NCBI RefSeq assembly: GCF_900104155.1
Contig: NZ_FMYB01000014.1
Coordinates: forward strand, 30,357-94,356
Reading direction: 5' to 3'
From: Butyrivibrio sp. INlla16
Lineage (GTDB): Bacteria; Bacillota; Clostridia; Lachnospirales; Lachnospiraceae
DNA length: 64,000 nucleotides
In this document: in pieces, positions 46,969-56,931 of the stretch
Layout: each line of letters opens with the position of its first letter
Position numbering within the stretch: position 1 is the first letter of the stretch
Position numbers and translations under genes: made by a program
Notes under the pieces: generated by a model
Database searches by the model: none
Told to the model about the DNA's origin: nothing
What the model saw: the letters and a program-made list of their open reading frames with translations, nothing else

Positions 46969-47060
46969 TACATCAACAAGCGCAATCTGCCCTCAGCACT
47001 CTTTTCAGTTTCTGTGAAAAGGTCCGTCCCCGCTCCTTGAAATGAAGATTAGCAACATAG

Positions 47061-47375
47061 GTTGTCTTACCTATAGCCTACCGTGAATCCATAGTAGTAG
47101 CACTCTATCCGTTTGTTGCAACCATCATCGCATCTATCCTGATGTTCTTTGTGCCGGGACACCTTGTCCGCATGTCATCCACAGCTGAGCAGGAAATGTG
47201 GTTTCCTCAGTATGCTGACTGGAATCTTGCGAACAAAATATATAGAGGTTATACTTCAACAGTAGTTAAGCATCGATTAAAACTACCACACCTGATAGGT
47301 GCTCCGCCGCACAAGAATATTCACAGCTTTGTGGCTCGCCCTCAACTATTCCGATTATACGGATTGAGGTATTGA
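47061..47375 (+). pseudogene. C-terminal remnant of a polytopic membrane protein
   Basis: The frame opens after TAG at 47058 and reads a hydrophobic stretch (VVALYPFVATIIASILMFFV) followed by PGHLVRMSSTAEQE and WFPQYADW. The PG-x-x-x-R arrangement resembles the end of a loop in GT-C or DUF6056-like polysaccharide membrane proteins. No start codon, ribosome site or upstream part is visible. After residue 75 the sequence no longer looks coding. I treat it as debris of a surface-polysaccharide gene. Confidence 0.4.
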
Positions 47376-47379
47376 AAAA

Positions 47380-47442
47380 ATGCCTGTCACCATGAAAACT
47401 TGCCAAACAATTGTCCACAAAAGTTTTCACGGTGACAGGCAT
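47380..47442. repeat. 22-bp-arm hairpin (miniature repeat)
   Basis: Arms ATGCCTGTCACC-x-TGAAAACTT at 47380-47401 and 47421-47442 pair with one mismatch around a 19-base loop. The GGTGACAGGCA core is of the kind used by REP elements of single-stranded transposases. It replaces the end of the small minus-strand frame at 47387-47557. Confidence 0.7.
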
Positions 47443-47557
47443 CAATATAAGAGTCCATTAGCTCTTTTAACCAATTTGTTCTCTTTTCAACGACATCCGA
47501 GCCAAACTCCTCCAGTATATACCTGTAATTCTTCGAATCCTCAGTCTTCATTATCAT
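47387..47557 (-). pseudogene. Small unknown protein, C-terminus replaced by a hairpin repeat
   Basis: The frame from ATG at 47557 gives MIMKTEDSKNYRYILEEFG and a helical stretch, then enters the repeat arm (DACHRENF) and ends inside it. It overlaps the end of the 75-codon gene upstream. The family is not recognised. Confidence 0.3.
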
Positions 47558-47765
47558 GCTCCCTAGCAATATTTCGGTTAACGATAGCTCTGCTCACCGA
47601 TCCTAAATACTTTTTGAACTTATAAAGATACAAGTCCTCGTATCCCCCGGAAAAAGTAGAGCCATGATTTGGAAGAGAATCCTTTTTTATCATATCATTT
47701 TCGATAAGATACAACATCTTCTTACCAACACTGTCAAAGGTTTTGCTGCTCGTCATTAGGGCCAT
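47541..47765 (-). CDS. Small hypothetical protein (74 aa)
   Basis: A short frame downstream of the AAA-ATPase paralogue 2 gene, with the segments PNHGSTFSGGYEDLYLYKF and VSRAIVNRNIARE. No ribosome site of note. I do not recognise it; it could be the remaining end of a longer gene. Confidence 0.3.
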   Translation of the reverse strand: MALMTSSKTFDSVGKKMLYLIENDMIKKDSLPNHGSTFSGGYEDLYLYKFKKYLGSVSRAIVNRNIAREHDNED

Positions 47766-47803
47766 CCTTTCTATCCTTCAAGCATCCCTTAAACTCCTCA
47801 AGG

Positions 47804-49465
47804 TTATCTTACCCGTATTATCTTTCCATAAAATGATATGCCATATTTATGAATTTTGCCAGCTTTAACCTTTTTTAATTCCGTGTCATACTTCTTCTCA
47901 TCAATCTGGTTTAATGCCTCTTGGGCATCTTTTTCAAGTTCCTTTTCCGAACCACTACTCTTAAACTCCAGAAGCACCGCTATGTCATTTGTCTTCTTAG
48001 GATAAAGAGCTATATCAAATCTTCCATAGCCGCTTTCTTTGTTAGATTCAACTCTATGAGTATCAAAAACCATTGCAAGTATTCCCAGCATCATACCGTG
48101 ATAGAAGCCCTCAGTACCTGCATCAAAGTAACTGACATAATTAAGAATGAAATCAGAAAGAGCCGTCTCCAATTCCGCAGCATCACCTTTAAGCAATTTC
48201 TCAATAAGCGCATTTTCTATTTCTGAAGATCTGCTTCCCGACATTCTCTCCAGAACCTCTCGCCTAAAGATACTTACTATCTCCTTATTGGGAATTCTTA
48301 ATTGATATTCATCCTGATCCTTATTGCCAATCTCAGATGAAGTCAAATATCCGGTGGAAAGTAACATAGTAAACAAGCGATTGCTGTTCTGACCGATTTC
48401 ATCATAGATAATGCCTTCATCAATCCATGCTGAAACAGAATCTCCGTTTAACAGCTTTTCCATAGAAGTTTCTGTCGTAAAGCCATCTCTTCCCAAACTG
48501 CCTGAAAGAATTGAATGTGAGCCGGTATTTGTCCAATATGCCTGTACCTTACAACGATTATCTATATATTTTATAACAGACCAAGGATTATAAATGTTTT
48601 CCGTACCAAATCGATATCCATCATACCACTCAACTACTTCATCTTTTTTCTCAATTAGCCCATAATCAAGAAGAATTTTATCTATATCATTTTCGCCAAA
48701 TCCAAATACATCACTATATTTGTCAGAAAGCACAGAGCACACATCAAGATTATTTAAATCACTAAAAATACTCTCCTTTGCAATACGAAGTACCCCTGTC
48801 AAAATTGCAAAGTTCATTCTGTCATTAGTCTTTAGCACTGCTCCCAACAACCCCTTCACAAAGTCAGTTGCCTCGTGGTGGTACTTAACCTCCGCGTTAT
48901 AAGCACTCTGAATAGGAGTATCGTATTCATCTATTAGAATTACTACCTTCTCTTTATAGTATTTATACAGATACTCCGTCATTCGTTTTAATGAAAAGCG
49001 TAATTCCTCATCAGATAGCTCATATCTGAGCACCTTATTATAATATTCCTTTTCATCATCAGCCAGCACATCCATGATATCCCTGTTGCGCCCATAGATA
49101 TCACTGATAATCATGGCAAACTGCTTTTTCATACTATCGCAGGTATCAGCCTTAATATCCTTAAATGTCAAAAACAAAACAGGATATTTTCCCTGCTCCG
49201 CCATGTATTTTTTATTGTCTGACTGTCCAATATGACACTTCTCAAATAATTTCCGATTTTCCGCTACGTTATCATTATCATAAAAATACTTAAGCATACT
49301 CATAGTAAGAGTTTTGCCAAATCTTCGAGGTCTTGTGATAAGAGTAACATCTGAATGACCGTCAATAAGAGACATGATAAAATCTGTTTTGTCTATGAAG
49401 TAATAGTTTCCTTCTATTAACTTTTTATAGTCTTCTATGCCGATTGGCATCTTCCTATTTTCCAT
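47804..49465 (-). CDS. AAA-ATPase-like/PD-(D/E)XK family protein, paralogue 2
   Basis: 553 aa. MPIGIEDYKKLIEGNYYFIDK leads to Walker A TRPRRFGKTLT and Walker B VVILIDEYDTPI; the C-terminal nuclease-like motif is RFDIALYPK, then AVLLEFKSSG. The family match is the same as for the proteins at 41412 and 50000, but overall identity is low, so this is an old paralogue. Function unknown. The region is more AT-rich than the core part of the window. Confidence 0.87.
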   Translation of the reverse strand: MENRKMPIGIEDYKKLIEGNYYFIDKTDFIMSLIDGHSDVTLITRPRRFGKTLTMSMLKYFYDNDNVAENRKLFEKCHIGQSDNKKYMAEQGKYPVLFLTFKDIKADTCDSMKKQFAMIISDIYGRNRDIMDVLADDEKEYYNKVLRYELSDEELRFSLKRMTEYLYKYYKEKVVILIDEYDTPIQSAYNAEVKYHHEATDFVKGLLGAVLKTNDRMNFAILTGVLRIAKESIFSDLNNLDVCSVLSDKYSDVFGFGENDIDKILLDYGLIEKKDEVVEWYDGYRFGTENIYNPWSVIKYIDNRCKVQAYWTNTGSHSILSGSLGRDGFTTETSMEKLLNGDSVSAWIDEGIIYDEIGQNSNRLFTMLLSTGYLTSSEIGNKDQDEYQLRIPNKEIVSIFRREVLERMSGSRSSEIENALIEKLLKGDAAELETALSDFILNYVSYFDAGTEGFYHGMMLGILAMVFDTHRVESNKESGYGRFDIALYPKKTNDIAVLLEFKSSGSEKELEKDAQEALNQIDEKKYDTELKKVKAGKIHKYGISFYGKIIRVR

Positions 49466-49576
49466 ATGTTATATAATCCCAACAAAAGAATTAAAATAAT
49501 TGTTTACTAAATGTAAGTATAAACTTTTACATATAATATATCAAAAAATATATATCTTATTTCTACAAAAATAGTG

Positions 49577-49944
49577 CTAAAAAGAAAATGCAGAACATAC
49601 ATCCTGCATCTTACAATTATTCCTCAAAAGCGTACCATATCTGCCCTTTGAACATTTTATCTTCTTAACATATTCCGCAAAATCATTTACATTATATAGT
49701 CTTTTTTCTATTTTTAGATAATCCGGAAAGTCATCCAGGTCATCTTGCTCCAAAATCATTGAGGCGATCTTTTTCCCGGCCTTTTCCCCATAACCAATCT
49801 CATACGGATCCCACCATGACTCTTTATAAGCAAAGAAAGCAGATGCGCTAAAGCAACACTTAGCGCATCTGCTAAAACAATCAGAATTATCCTTAAATAA
49901 TATCTTATACCTGAGTCCTTATTCTTCCCCAGCATAATAAACAC
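49577..49944 (-). pseudogene. Polysaccharide-gene remnant (CapD-like first membrane helix plus unrelated tail)
   Basis: The first frame reads YYLRIILIVLADALSVALAH, the opening transmembrane helix typical of CapD/FlaA1-type nucleotide-sugar epimerases, then breaks after about 30 codons. A second frame continues with YKESWWDPYEIGYGEKAG and RLYNVNDFAEYVKKIKC, whose source I cannot identify. A close homologue of the first helix is at 54909-55034, also broken. The stretch 49466-49576 holds the start region of paralogue 2. Confidence 0.45.
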
Positions 49945-49999
49945 TCCGTCTCTTACGATTTCCTTTGGAACATTAGTAGACTACTCATATTTTTCCAAT

Positions 50000-51601
50000 T
50001 TATACTTCTTCATATAAATAATCGTCTATATTCCTTTTATCCTTATCCGTAGAAAAGTTCATTCCTACTTTATAAATCTTATACCCATCCTCCTTTTTTA
50101 GGATATTTTTCTCACAATACTTCTTTTTCTCAATTTGCTCCAATGCCTCTTGAGCTGTCTTGTTTATCTTACACTCTATAACATAGATATAGATTCCACT
50201 TATAAGCTCGGCATCAATCCTTCCAACATTGGTTGTATTCTCTGCAATAATGTCCATTCCGCACATTCTAAATGTCAAATATAAAAGAGACTGGTAATAT
50301 TTCTCATAATTTAGCTGGATATCATATGGCACCCCAGCAAAAATACCTTTGATAATTTCAACCATTCTATCGATATTACCTTCATACGCTGCATTCTGTA
50401 TTAAATTAGTAAAGTTTGATATCTCACCAACAGCCTTTTTCATATATACAGACGCTAGATCTGTCTCAAAAGAATCCTGAACTTCTTTATTGGGGTAGAC
50501 CAATTTATATGTTGGAATATTGTTCTTTTCTTCCCGCTCACCAATAGTCAGGTAACCTGTCTGATATAAGAGCTGTATTAGACTTTGAGAATCAACATTG
50601 TCATTAGTCAACTGCATAATATCAAAGGAGTTATATGATATATCTGTCATAACAGCATTCTCTATTGATTCAACTGTAATATTCTGTTTTCTTGCCTGAT
50701 TAACGAGCATTACAGGTGTCGCTGTAGCATACCAATAATTCCTAAACTCATAGTCTTCATTAATAAAACGTCCGATTGAAACTGGGTTATATACCTTTTC
50801 TCCATCAAAAGTAAATCTAAAGCCATCATACCATAATGCTAACTTCTGCTTTAAATCACCATATGTCACACTATTTTTTGCAGCACCAATCTCTATATAC
50901 TCATGTAAATATACGTCTAACTCATCCTGAGTATATCCAACTGCATCAGCAAAATTTTTACTCCTGCTAATATCAATCAAATTATTTAATTTACTAAAAA
51001 TAGATACCTGACTAAGTTTTGTAATACCGGTTATAAAAACAAATCTTTCAACAGACTCATATCCTTTTATCATCTGATAAAAAGCTTCCATAACCTGGCG
51101 GATCTTCTTGACTCCCTTTCCGTCCTCAATATTGTTGGTTATCGGTCTGTCATATTCATCAATAAGTATAACCACTCCCTTTTTGTACTTATTATTGAGA
51201 GCTTTAATCAATTCCCCAAACATCAACGCAGGAGAACTGCCGGATATTATTACTTCATTCCGCTCAGCTATTCCTGTCATTTCAAGCTTTAACCATTCCT
51301 CAAGGTTAGCCACCGTTGAGCTATCACTCTTTCCAAAGTCTATATGAATGATAGGAAAAATATCCCAACTGTAATCCTTATCATATATATATAACCCCTT
51401 AAATAACTCTTTGTCTCCACTAAATACAGATTCCAGAGTACTTACAGTCAAGCTTTTCCCAAACCTTCTTGGTCTTGAAAAGAAAAACTGCCCAAAGGGT
51501 TCTTTTACCATATCGTATATATATTTAGTTTTATCTACATACATATAATCAGCTTCAATTAAATTTTTGAATGTAGAAATTGATGTACTGATTTTTTTCA
51601 T
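50000..51601 (-). CDS. AAA-ATPase-like/PD-(D/E)XK family protein, paralogue 3
   Basis: 533 aa. Walker A SRPRRFGKSLTVS at about residue 40, Walker B VVILIDEYDRPI near 145, and C-terminal GRIDAELISG, then IYVIECKIN with the E-x-K of the PD-(D/E)XK fold. The TAQEALEQI ending after the nuclease motif matches the family. It appears complete. Confidence 0.87.
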   Translation of the reverse strand: MKKISTSISTFKNLIEADYMYVDKTKYIYDMVKEPFGQFFFSRPRRFGKSLTVSTLESVFSGDKELFKGLYIYDKDYSWDIFPIIHIDFGKSDSSTVANLEEWLKLEMTGIAERNEVIISGSSPALMFGELIKALNNKYKKGVVILIDEYDRPITNNIEDGKGVKKIRQVMEAFYQMIKGYESVERFVFITGITKLSQVSIFSKLNNLIDISRSKNFADAVGYTQDELDVYLHEYIEIGAAKNSVTYGDLKQKLALWYDGFRFTFDGEKVYNPVSIGRFINEDYEFRNYWYATATPVMLVNQARKQNITVESIENAVMTDISYNSFDIMQLTNDNVDSQSLIQLLYQTGYLTIGEREEKNNIPTYKLVYPNKEVQDSFETDLASVYMKKAVGEISNFTNLIQNAAYEGNIDRMVEIIKGIFAGVPYDIQLNYEKYYQSLLYLTFRMCGMDIIAENTTNVGRIDAELISGIYIYVIECKINKTAQEALEQIEKKKYCEKNILKKEDGYKIYKVGMNFSTDKDKRNIDDYLYEEV

Positions 51602-51653
51602 TTTTATTCCCCAATTTGTTCCATAATTTTCTCAATTACAGGTTTCAGATTCT

Positions 51654-52550
51654 TCAATACTGTATCTTGTCATCTAATCCGCAAACATAATCACAAAGCT
51701 TCATTTTATCGAATTCTTTTACTGAAGTCTCCTGTCCATAATCGCCCACATGTGTATAGATTGAATAAAAGTTTTCCAGTTCAATACCATCCAGTTCTAG
51801 CGCGTTCTCTATGCCCTTGTTCATCAAAATATGCTCGTTAAAATATGGCATTACCATAACAACAATATTATTTCCAAAATATTCCTGCTTTTTTGTATCA
51901 GAATCAAATAAAAATATTTGCAGCGTTAGTGGTCTTTGTCCTTTAACAAATTGTATCGCTTTATCTAAGCTACCTGATCCAGTAAACTCTTCATTCCCCT
52001 TCGCATCCAAATGACCTATCCATCTAAATTCCACATTTTTGTCTGAATATCCAAATATCTCTAGAGCTTTATTAAAGTATTTCTCATCTGTACGCCCTTC
52101 TAGATAGACAACTGGTTTTTTCGTGTTTTCCAATTTAGCCTTTAACATTCTACATTCATCTGCATATCTGTTATTTTCATTAATCATTACATCATATGCT
52201 TCACGAAAAACATTATTGGTATCGGCTTCACATTCTATTCCCTCATGGTCCATATTAATAATCATAACGTTATCATAAAAAGTATCTGAAATTCCAATAT
52301 TTACAAAAGGTGAATGAGTCGATAAAACGAATTGGATTTTAGGGAACAATCCTATTAATTTTGGCAAAACTTCTCTTTGGATTTTTATATGAAGATGCTT
52401 GTCTATCTCATCGATAAGAACAATACCTTCTATATCATCTATAGTTTTACGTAATCTGTCAGTTTGTTTAAACAATTCACCAAATATGCATAGTAAAGAT
52501 TCATTGCATGAATGGTATACTTTTCTGCTACAGACTCCATAATCTTCGTT
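51654..52550 (-). pseudogene. OLD-like ATPase with TOPRIM-type C-terminus, 5' half missing
   Basis: The frame has the second half of an ABC-type ATPase ([12 protein letters not shown], Walker [15 protein letters not shown]-loop STHSPFV) followed by [13 protein letters not shown], the E-G-R-T-D of TOPRIM-like OLD nucleases. Walker A, normally 200-300 residues earlier, is absent; upstream the DNA changes to an acetyltransferase-like frame at about 52510. OLD-family proteins act in phage defence, so this may be another decayed defence gene. Not expected to work alone. Confidence 0.6.
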
Positions 52551-52765
52551 CCTACTCCACAATGCCTATACCCTTCAATTACATCAGCATTATGCAATAT
52601 CACGCCTTTGACCTCATCGTCAATTGTCGGATACGTGTCAAAAGAAAACCTTGCTATTTCTTCATCATTATACATTGCCTTTACTACTGCGTCTTGACCA
52701 TATTCCAAATCCTCAATACCAGCAATTACTAAATCTTTAATATCGAATATATTCTCTGCTTTCAT
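52439..52765 (-). pseudogene. GNAT acetyltransferase-like fragment
   Basis: 108-codon frame. [22 protein letters not shown] matches the acetyl-CoA-binding loop of GNAT proteins (R-x-x-G-x-G-T). After this the frame is joined to unrelated DNA shared with the ATPase remnant, so the C-terminus is lost. The N-terminal part (DEEIARFSFDTYPTIDDE) is uncharacterised. Confidence 0.45.
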
Positions 52766-53020
52766 ATGCCCCCTCAGATTCTTTCCGAATTATAACCGAA
52801 TTCATTTATCTCTCTAAGCTTTAGCTTTCCTTATGATTTTACAACAACCAAAACTAACCATCAATCAAATTACAGGCAGGGCGCGGGAGTTTGACACCTA
52901 AATCATATCAAAAATAGTTGCAGACCACATCTGGTCTGTATTTTTTTGTCAAATTTTATTTTTTAATATACAGTGATATATAGTGATTTGTGGTATAATA
53001 AGGGCTGGGGGATACTATTC

Positions 53021-54748
53021 ATGAAACTTACAATCTCAAAGTCCAAGAATTCAGAATCATTCTATATTTCCAAATCCTTTATTGATAATTCTGGAAAAAG
53101 CACCACTGCTACTGTCCGTAAACTCGGCACACTTTCAGAATTAATAAAGGATCATGGCCCAACTCGTGATGATGTTATTGCCTGGTGCCGCAGCGAAGTT
53201 GCTGCCGAAACCAAGAAGTACAAACAGGCACGCAAAACAAAGTCTGTTCAGGTTGTTTTCCACGCAGATAAAGAATTAGACTATGCACAGCGCAAACTAT
53301 TTGAAGGCGGTTATCTGTTTCCTCAGGCTGTTTACTACAAGCTCCAGCTGGATAAGATCTGTAAGACAATCAAACAACGTCATCAGTACGAATACGATTT
53401 AAATGCCATTCTTTCTGACCTGGTTTATAACCGCATCCTTGATCCACGTAGCAAACTTTCTGCATATAAAGCTGCCCAGTCATACCTTGAAGCTCCTACA
53501 TACGAACTTCATGATATCTACAGAGCATTATCAGTACTTGCAGAAGAATCGGATTTTATCCAGTCTGAAGTTTTTAAGAACAGCAACTATTTTGGTAAAA
53601 GAAATGATCGAATACTTTACTACGACTGCTCTAACTTCAATTTCGAAATTGAGCAAGAAGATGGTAATAAAAAGTATGGCAAAAGCAAGGAACATCGGCC
53701 TAACCCAATCGTTCAGATGGGACTTTTCATTGATGGAGACGGTATTCCTCTGGCATTTTCAATTTTTGGTGGGAATCAGAATGAGCAAAAATCATTAAAG
53801 CCTTTAGAATCAAAAATCCTTCAGCAGTTCGGTCATGATAAGTTTATTTACTGTAGCGATGCCGGCCTTGGTTCAACCGATAATCGCAAATTTAACCACC
53901 TAGGAGAACGAGCGTTTATCGTCACCCAGTCAATAAAAAAGCTTGATGCAGAAAACAAAAAACTCGCACTGAGTAAAGATGGTTTTAAAAGGCTTGCGGA
54001 TAATAAAAAGGTTTCTGCTGCAGAAATTGAAAGTACTGATTCTGATGAGTTGTACTACAAAGAAATCCCTTATATCAGCGGAAATATCGATCAGCTACTC
54101 ATAATCACCTATTCGCCCAAATATGCAGCTTATCAAAAGGCAATCAGGGAAGCTCAGGTGCAACGTGCCGAGGCTATGATCAACAAAGGAAAGCTAAAAA
54201 AGAATTGAAAAAACCCTAATGATCCAGCCCGTTTTATAGGGAAGGATGCACGTACTGAAGATGGCGAAGTTGCCGATATCCATTACTATCTTGACGAGAC
54301 AAAGGTTGCCGAAGAAGCTGGATATGACGGTCTTTACGCTGTCTGTACAGATCTTATAGACGATGATGTTAAGGATATTTTGAAAGTAAGCGAGGGACGA
54401 TGGCAGATCGAGGAATGCTTCAGAATCATGAAAACAGATTTCGCTGCAAGACCTGTCTATATCAGAAGAGATGACAGAATAGAAGCCCACTTCCTGATAT
54501 GTTTCCTGTCATTACTTGTTTATCGTTTATTGGAAAAGCAACTTGAAAACAAATACACCTGTGAAGAAATCTTGGATAAATTGAAATCAATGAAATTTGC
54601 AGACATTAAAGGACAGGGATACATGCCAACTTACATTCGTGATAAACTTACTGATGCCCTTCATAAAGTATGCGGTTTTAGAACCGATTACGAATTCATT
54701 ACTAAAGCTGATATGAGAACTATAGAAAAACAAAGCAAGCAAAGGTAA
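53021..54748 (+). pseudogene. IS1634-family transposase interrupted by an in-frame TGA
   Basis: Reading from the ATG at 53021 (MKLTISKSKNSES) gives a DDE transposase with YYDCSNFNFEIE, YCSDAGLGSTDNRKF and, after the stop, GRWQIEECFRIMKTDF with the final catalytic Glu. The only break is TGA at 54206-54208; the reading frame is unchanged on both sides (KKN, stop, KNPNDPARFIG). Nothing is missing. Either a nonsense mutation has disabled it or it is read through at low level. A C-terminal fragment of a relative lies at 58776-58908. Confidence 0.85.
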
Positions 54749-54778
54749 TATTACTATATATCAAGAATCACAAAAATA

Positions 54779-54817
54779 ACGCCAAGAGCCTGATGTATTA
54801 AGGCTTTTGGCGTCTTT
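54779..54817 (+). terminator. Terminator after the transposase
   Basis: ACGCCAAGAGCCT pairs with AGGCTTTTGGCGT (one G-T type pair), followed by CTTT. Within the IS end. Confidence 0.65.
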
Positions 54818-54908
54818 AGTTGGTATTAAACTGTCAAAGACAGGATCTTACCAACTATGGGAGGGGAGTGACAACTACCCTAACACTGAGGGCATCAGAA
54901 CTATCCCA

Positions 54909-55034
54909 TTACCTGAAATCAAGCCAAACAAGCAAAGAAAGCAGATACGCTATTACAACACTTAGTGTATCTGCTAATAATACAAGAATAATCCTGCAAT
55001 AATATCTAAAATCAGTTTTCTGTTTGTACCCAAC
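54909..55034 (-). pseudogene. CapD-like first-helix remnant
   Basis: Minus-strand frame TDFRYYCRIILVLLADTLSV then VIAYLLSLLVWLDF, stopping at 54909. It is homologous to the remnant at 49756-49944 and to the first membrane helix of CapD/FlaA1-like epimerases. Its promoter and leader lie in the direct repeat at 55026-55107. Confidence 0.45.
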
Positions 55035-55107
55035 CAAAACAATTTACCTGCATATCAGTATAATTATTCACATTTTTCCAACATCGTCATTATACCACAT
55101 AGTCACC
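55026..55107. repeat. 82-bp direct repeat, left copy
   Basis: Matches 62995-63076 with three mismatches in 82 bases. On the minus strand it holds TATAAT (55089-55094) and reads toward the CapD-like remnant, so it is an old promoter-leader segment. The two copies bracket the 55.1-63.0 kb defence-like block. Confidence 0.85.
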
Positions 55108-55141
55108 TATCAACACATAGATAGATCCCTACCTTCATCCT

Positions 55142-56827
55142 TCATTTTATATGCCTATACCCCTCCAGCATCTCACACATAACCTTCCTCGTGGGATACA
55201 TCTCCATCCACTCCAGCGCGAGCTGTCTTACCCGCGCCTTCCCGCCGGTAAACTGTGACATGCGCATCAGGTATCTGCTCAGATCATTATATCGTGATCG
55301 GTTGCAGGCTTCGTCTGCAAGCCCTGAAACAAATTCAGAATAAAAATTCAGGATCTGCTCTGAGTACTTATCCGCCAATGCAAAACCATACTTGTTTACC
55401 AGACTTAGTTTATCTTTCTGCGCCCATATGGTATCAAACAGCTTCTCCTTCATCTTTTCATCTGCAAGGAATTCACACCTCTTATCAATGTCCTTTCGGG
55501 AACCGATTATCTTTAGCCGCTCATCTGACCATTCCTTATCAGTACACATGGCGCGGTATGCTCTAAAGTCCTCCAGCGATGCTCCCTGATTAGCCAGAAG
55601 ATCTGCTCTTCGCTCAAGCTTCTCCGACTCTTTGTCCTTATTCTGGGCGTATAGTTCAATGAGCCTTTTGGAATATGTATGCATTGTATACTCAGATTCT
55701 TTATCATATTCCTTGCCAAGTTTAAGGAGTCTGATCTCTTCCTTGGTATCCCCCTGATCCCTGGCTTTCTTAATAAAGTAATCCCGAACTGACTTAAAGC
55801 TCATGTAGCCACGCATATATTCTTCAGCTTCTTCATCCGTTGCACCAAGGCGCTTTGCAAAGATATTCCTAAGTTCAATAGCGTCACAGCTGTATCCATA
55901 GTACGAGGTAAAAATGCCAGGGCACTGCGTCTGGCCTTTGCTGCTCTCTATCTTCCCCTCAAGGCCTTTTATTATTTCCCGGAGTTCATCATCCGATGCC
56001 AGCTCGTACTCAAGGAAATCCTGCAGCATGTCTTCCATATAGTCGATAACTGTACCATCATCAGAATGCTCTTCAAACCATTCCTTAATAGGCTCACGCT
56101 CCTTGGGCTCACAATTTTTGATTATGTCCTGCCACAGCTCATAGCAGGTACTTGAGATAGATGCTATCTCACCGTCATCATCAATGTCCCAGTTCCCAAG
56201 CTTGGTATAAGCATACATTGAGGCATTAAAGGCATCCATGTAGCTCTCATTATCGATCAGTTCTCCAACTCTGTTTCGAAGAAGGCTGTTCAGGTCGGAT
56301 TCGAAAGACATAGCGCTATAGTAATCTATATACCCTGACCTGCCACTGTAGGCGTTAAAAACTGAATCTATTTCCTTTTCTATCTGCTTTACATCAGAAG
56401 ACTTCCCGGTGCCGAGATGCGCCCGGATAAAGCTCTCTGTCCGGTCGTCCTGATTTGCAAGATAAATCAGAAGATCTTCAATATCCTTACGGTCAGCAGA
56501 TCCTACGATCTCTTTAATGCTTTGCATTTCAGCACCCTGGTTAGACATGGCCAAAGCTCCGCCTGATGTCATACCGTTATCTGCCAGGTATAATACCGCC
56601 GCCATATGCTTGCACCACTCACCCTTTGCTGCATATGGGCAGGAACAGTATCCGTCAATAATCTCAGAGCCCGAATACCTTATCTTTACCTTATAGTACT
56701 CACTCCCTTGAACAACTGCGGATATACTATCATCAGTCTTTACGAAGTCAGTGACAGAGCCGTCACTGGCATAATCCCAGCCTCTTTCCAATATATGAGA
56801 ACGGAACAATCCTTTCCAATTGAGCAT
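55142..56827 (-). CDS. SWIM zinc-finger protein
   Basis: 561 aa. The SWIM motif CSCPYAAKGEWCKHMAAVLY gives C61, C63, C72 and H74. The rest is helical and charged with TPR-like repeats (for example AFNASMYAYTKLGNWDIDDD). SWIM proteins often bind DNA or protein, and long helical members occur beside ATPases or in stress loci. It is the last gene of the minus-strand block; the ribosome site is weak. The function is not known. Confidence 0.8.
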   Translation of the reverse strand: MLNWKGLFRSHILERGWDYASDGSVTDFVKTDDSISAVVQGSEYYKVKIRYSGSEIIDGYCSCPYAAKGEWCKHMAAVLYLADNGMTSGGALAMSNQGAEMQSIKEIVGSADRKDIEDLLIYLANQDDRTESFIRAHLGTGKSSDVKQIEKEIDSVFNAYSGRSGYIDYYSAMSFESDLNSLLRNRVGELIDNESYMDAFNASMYAYTKLGNWDIDDDGEIASISSTCYELWQDIIKNCEPKEREPIKEWFEEHSDDGTVIDYMEDMLQDFLEYELASDDELREIIKGLEGKIESSKGQTQCPGIFTSYYGYSCDAIELRNIFAKRLGATDEEAEEYMRGYMSFKSVRDYFIKKARDQGDTKEEIRLLKLGKEYDKESEYTMHTYSKRLIELYAQNKDKESEKLERRADLLANQGASLEDFRAYRAMCTDKEWSDERLKIIGSRKDIDKRCEFLADEKMKEKLFDTIWAQKDKLSLVNKYGFALADKYSEQILNFYSEFVSGLADEACNRSRYNDLSRYLMRMSQFTGGKARVRQLALEWMEMYPTRKVMCEMLEGYRHIK

Positions 56828-56931
56828 AATCGTCTCTCTTTCTGTTTGGCGCCCTGCGAAGAACCCATAGAATATTTACACAGACCATTATACCGCATAG
56901 CGTTTTAATGTCCTTATAGCAGCCATAATTC

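Larger units (their letters stand above)
52890..54850 (+). mobile_element. IS1634-like insertion sequence
   Basis: The transposase frame 53021-54748 is flanked by candidate inverted ends sharing TTTGACA (left near 52892, right near 54837 on the opposite strand) and has a terminator after the transposase. A hairpin-T-tail GCAGACCA/TGGTCTG lies inside the left end at about 52921-52950, which would stop transcription entering from outside. Exact ends and target duplication cannot be fixed by eye. Confidence 0.6.

Noticed and set aside
49829..54980. A palindromic hairpin (GCAGATGCGCTAA/TTAGCGCATCTGC) at 49829 and a variant with paired changes at 54931 looked like a covarying RNA element.
   Set aside because: Both lie in homologous coding segments (LADALSVALAH and LADTLSVVIAY) on the minus strand, which explains the similarity without an RNA.
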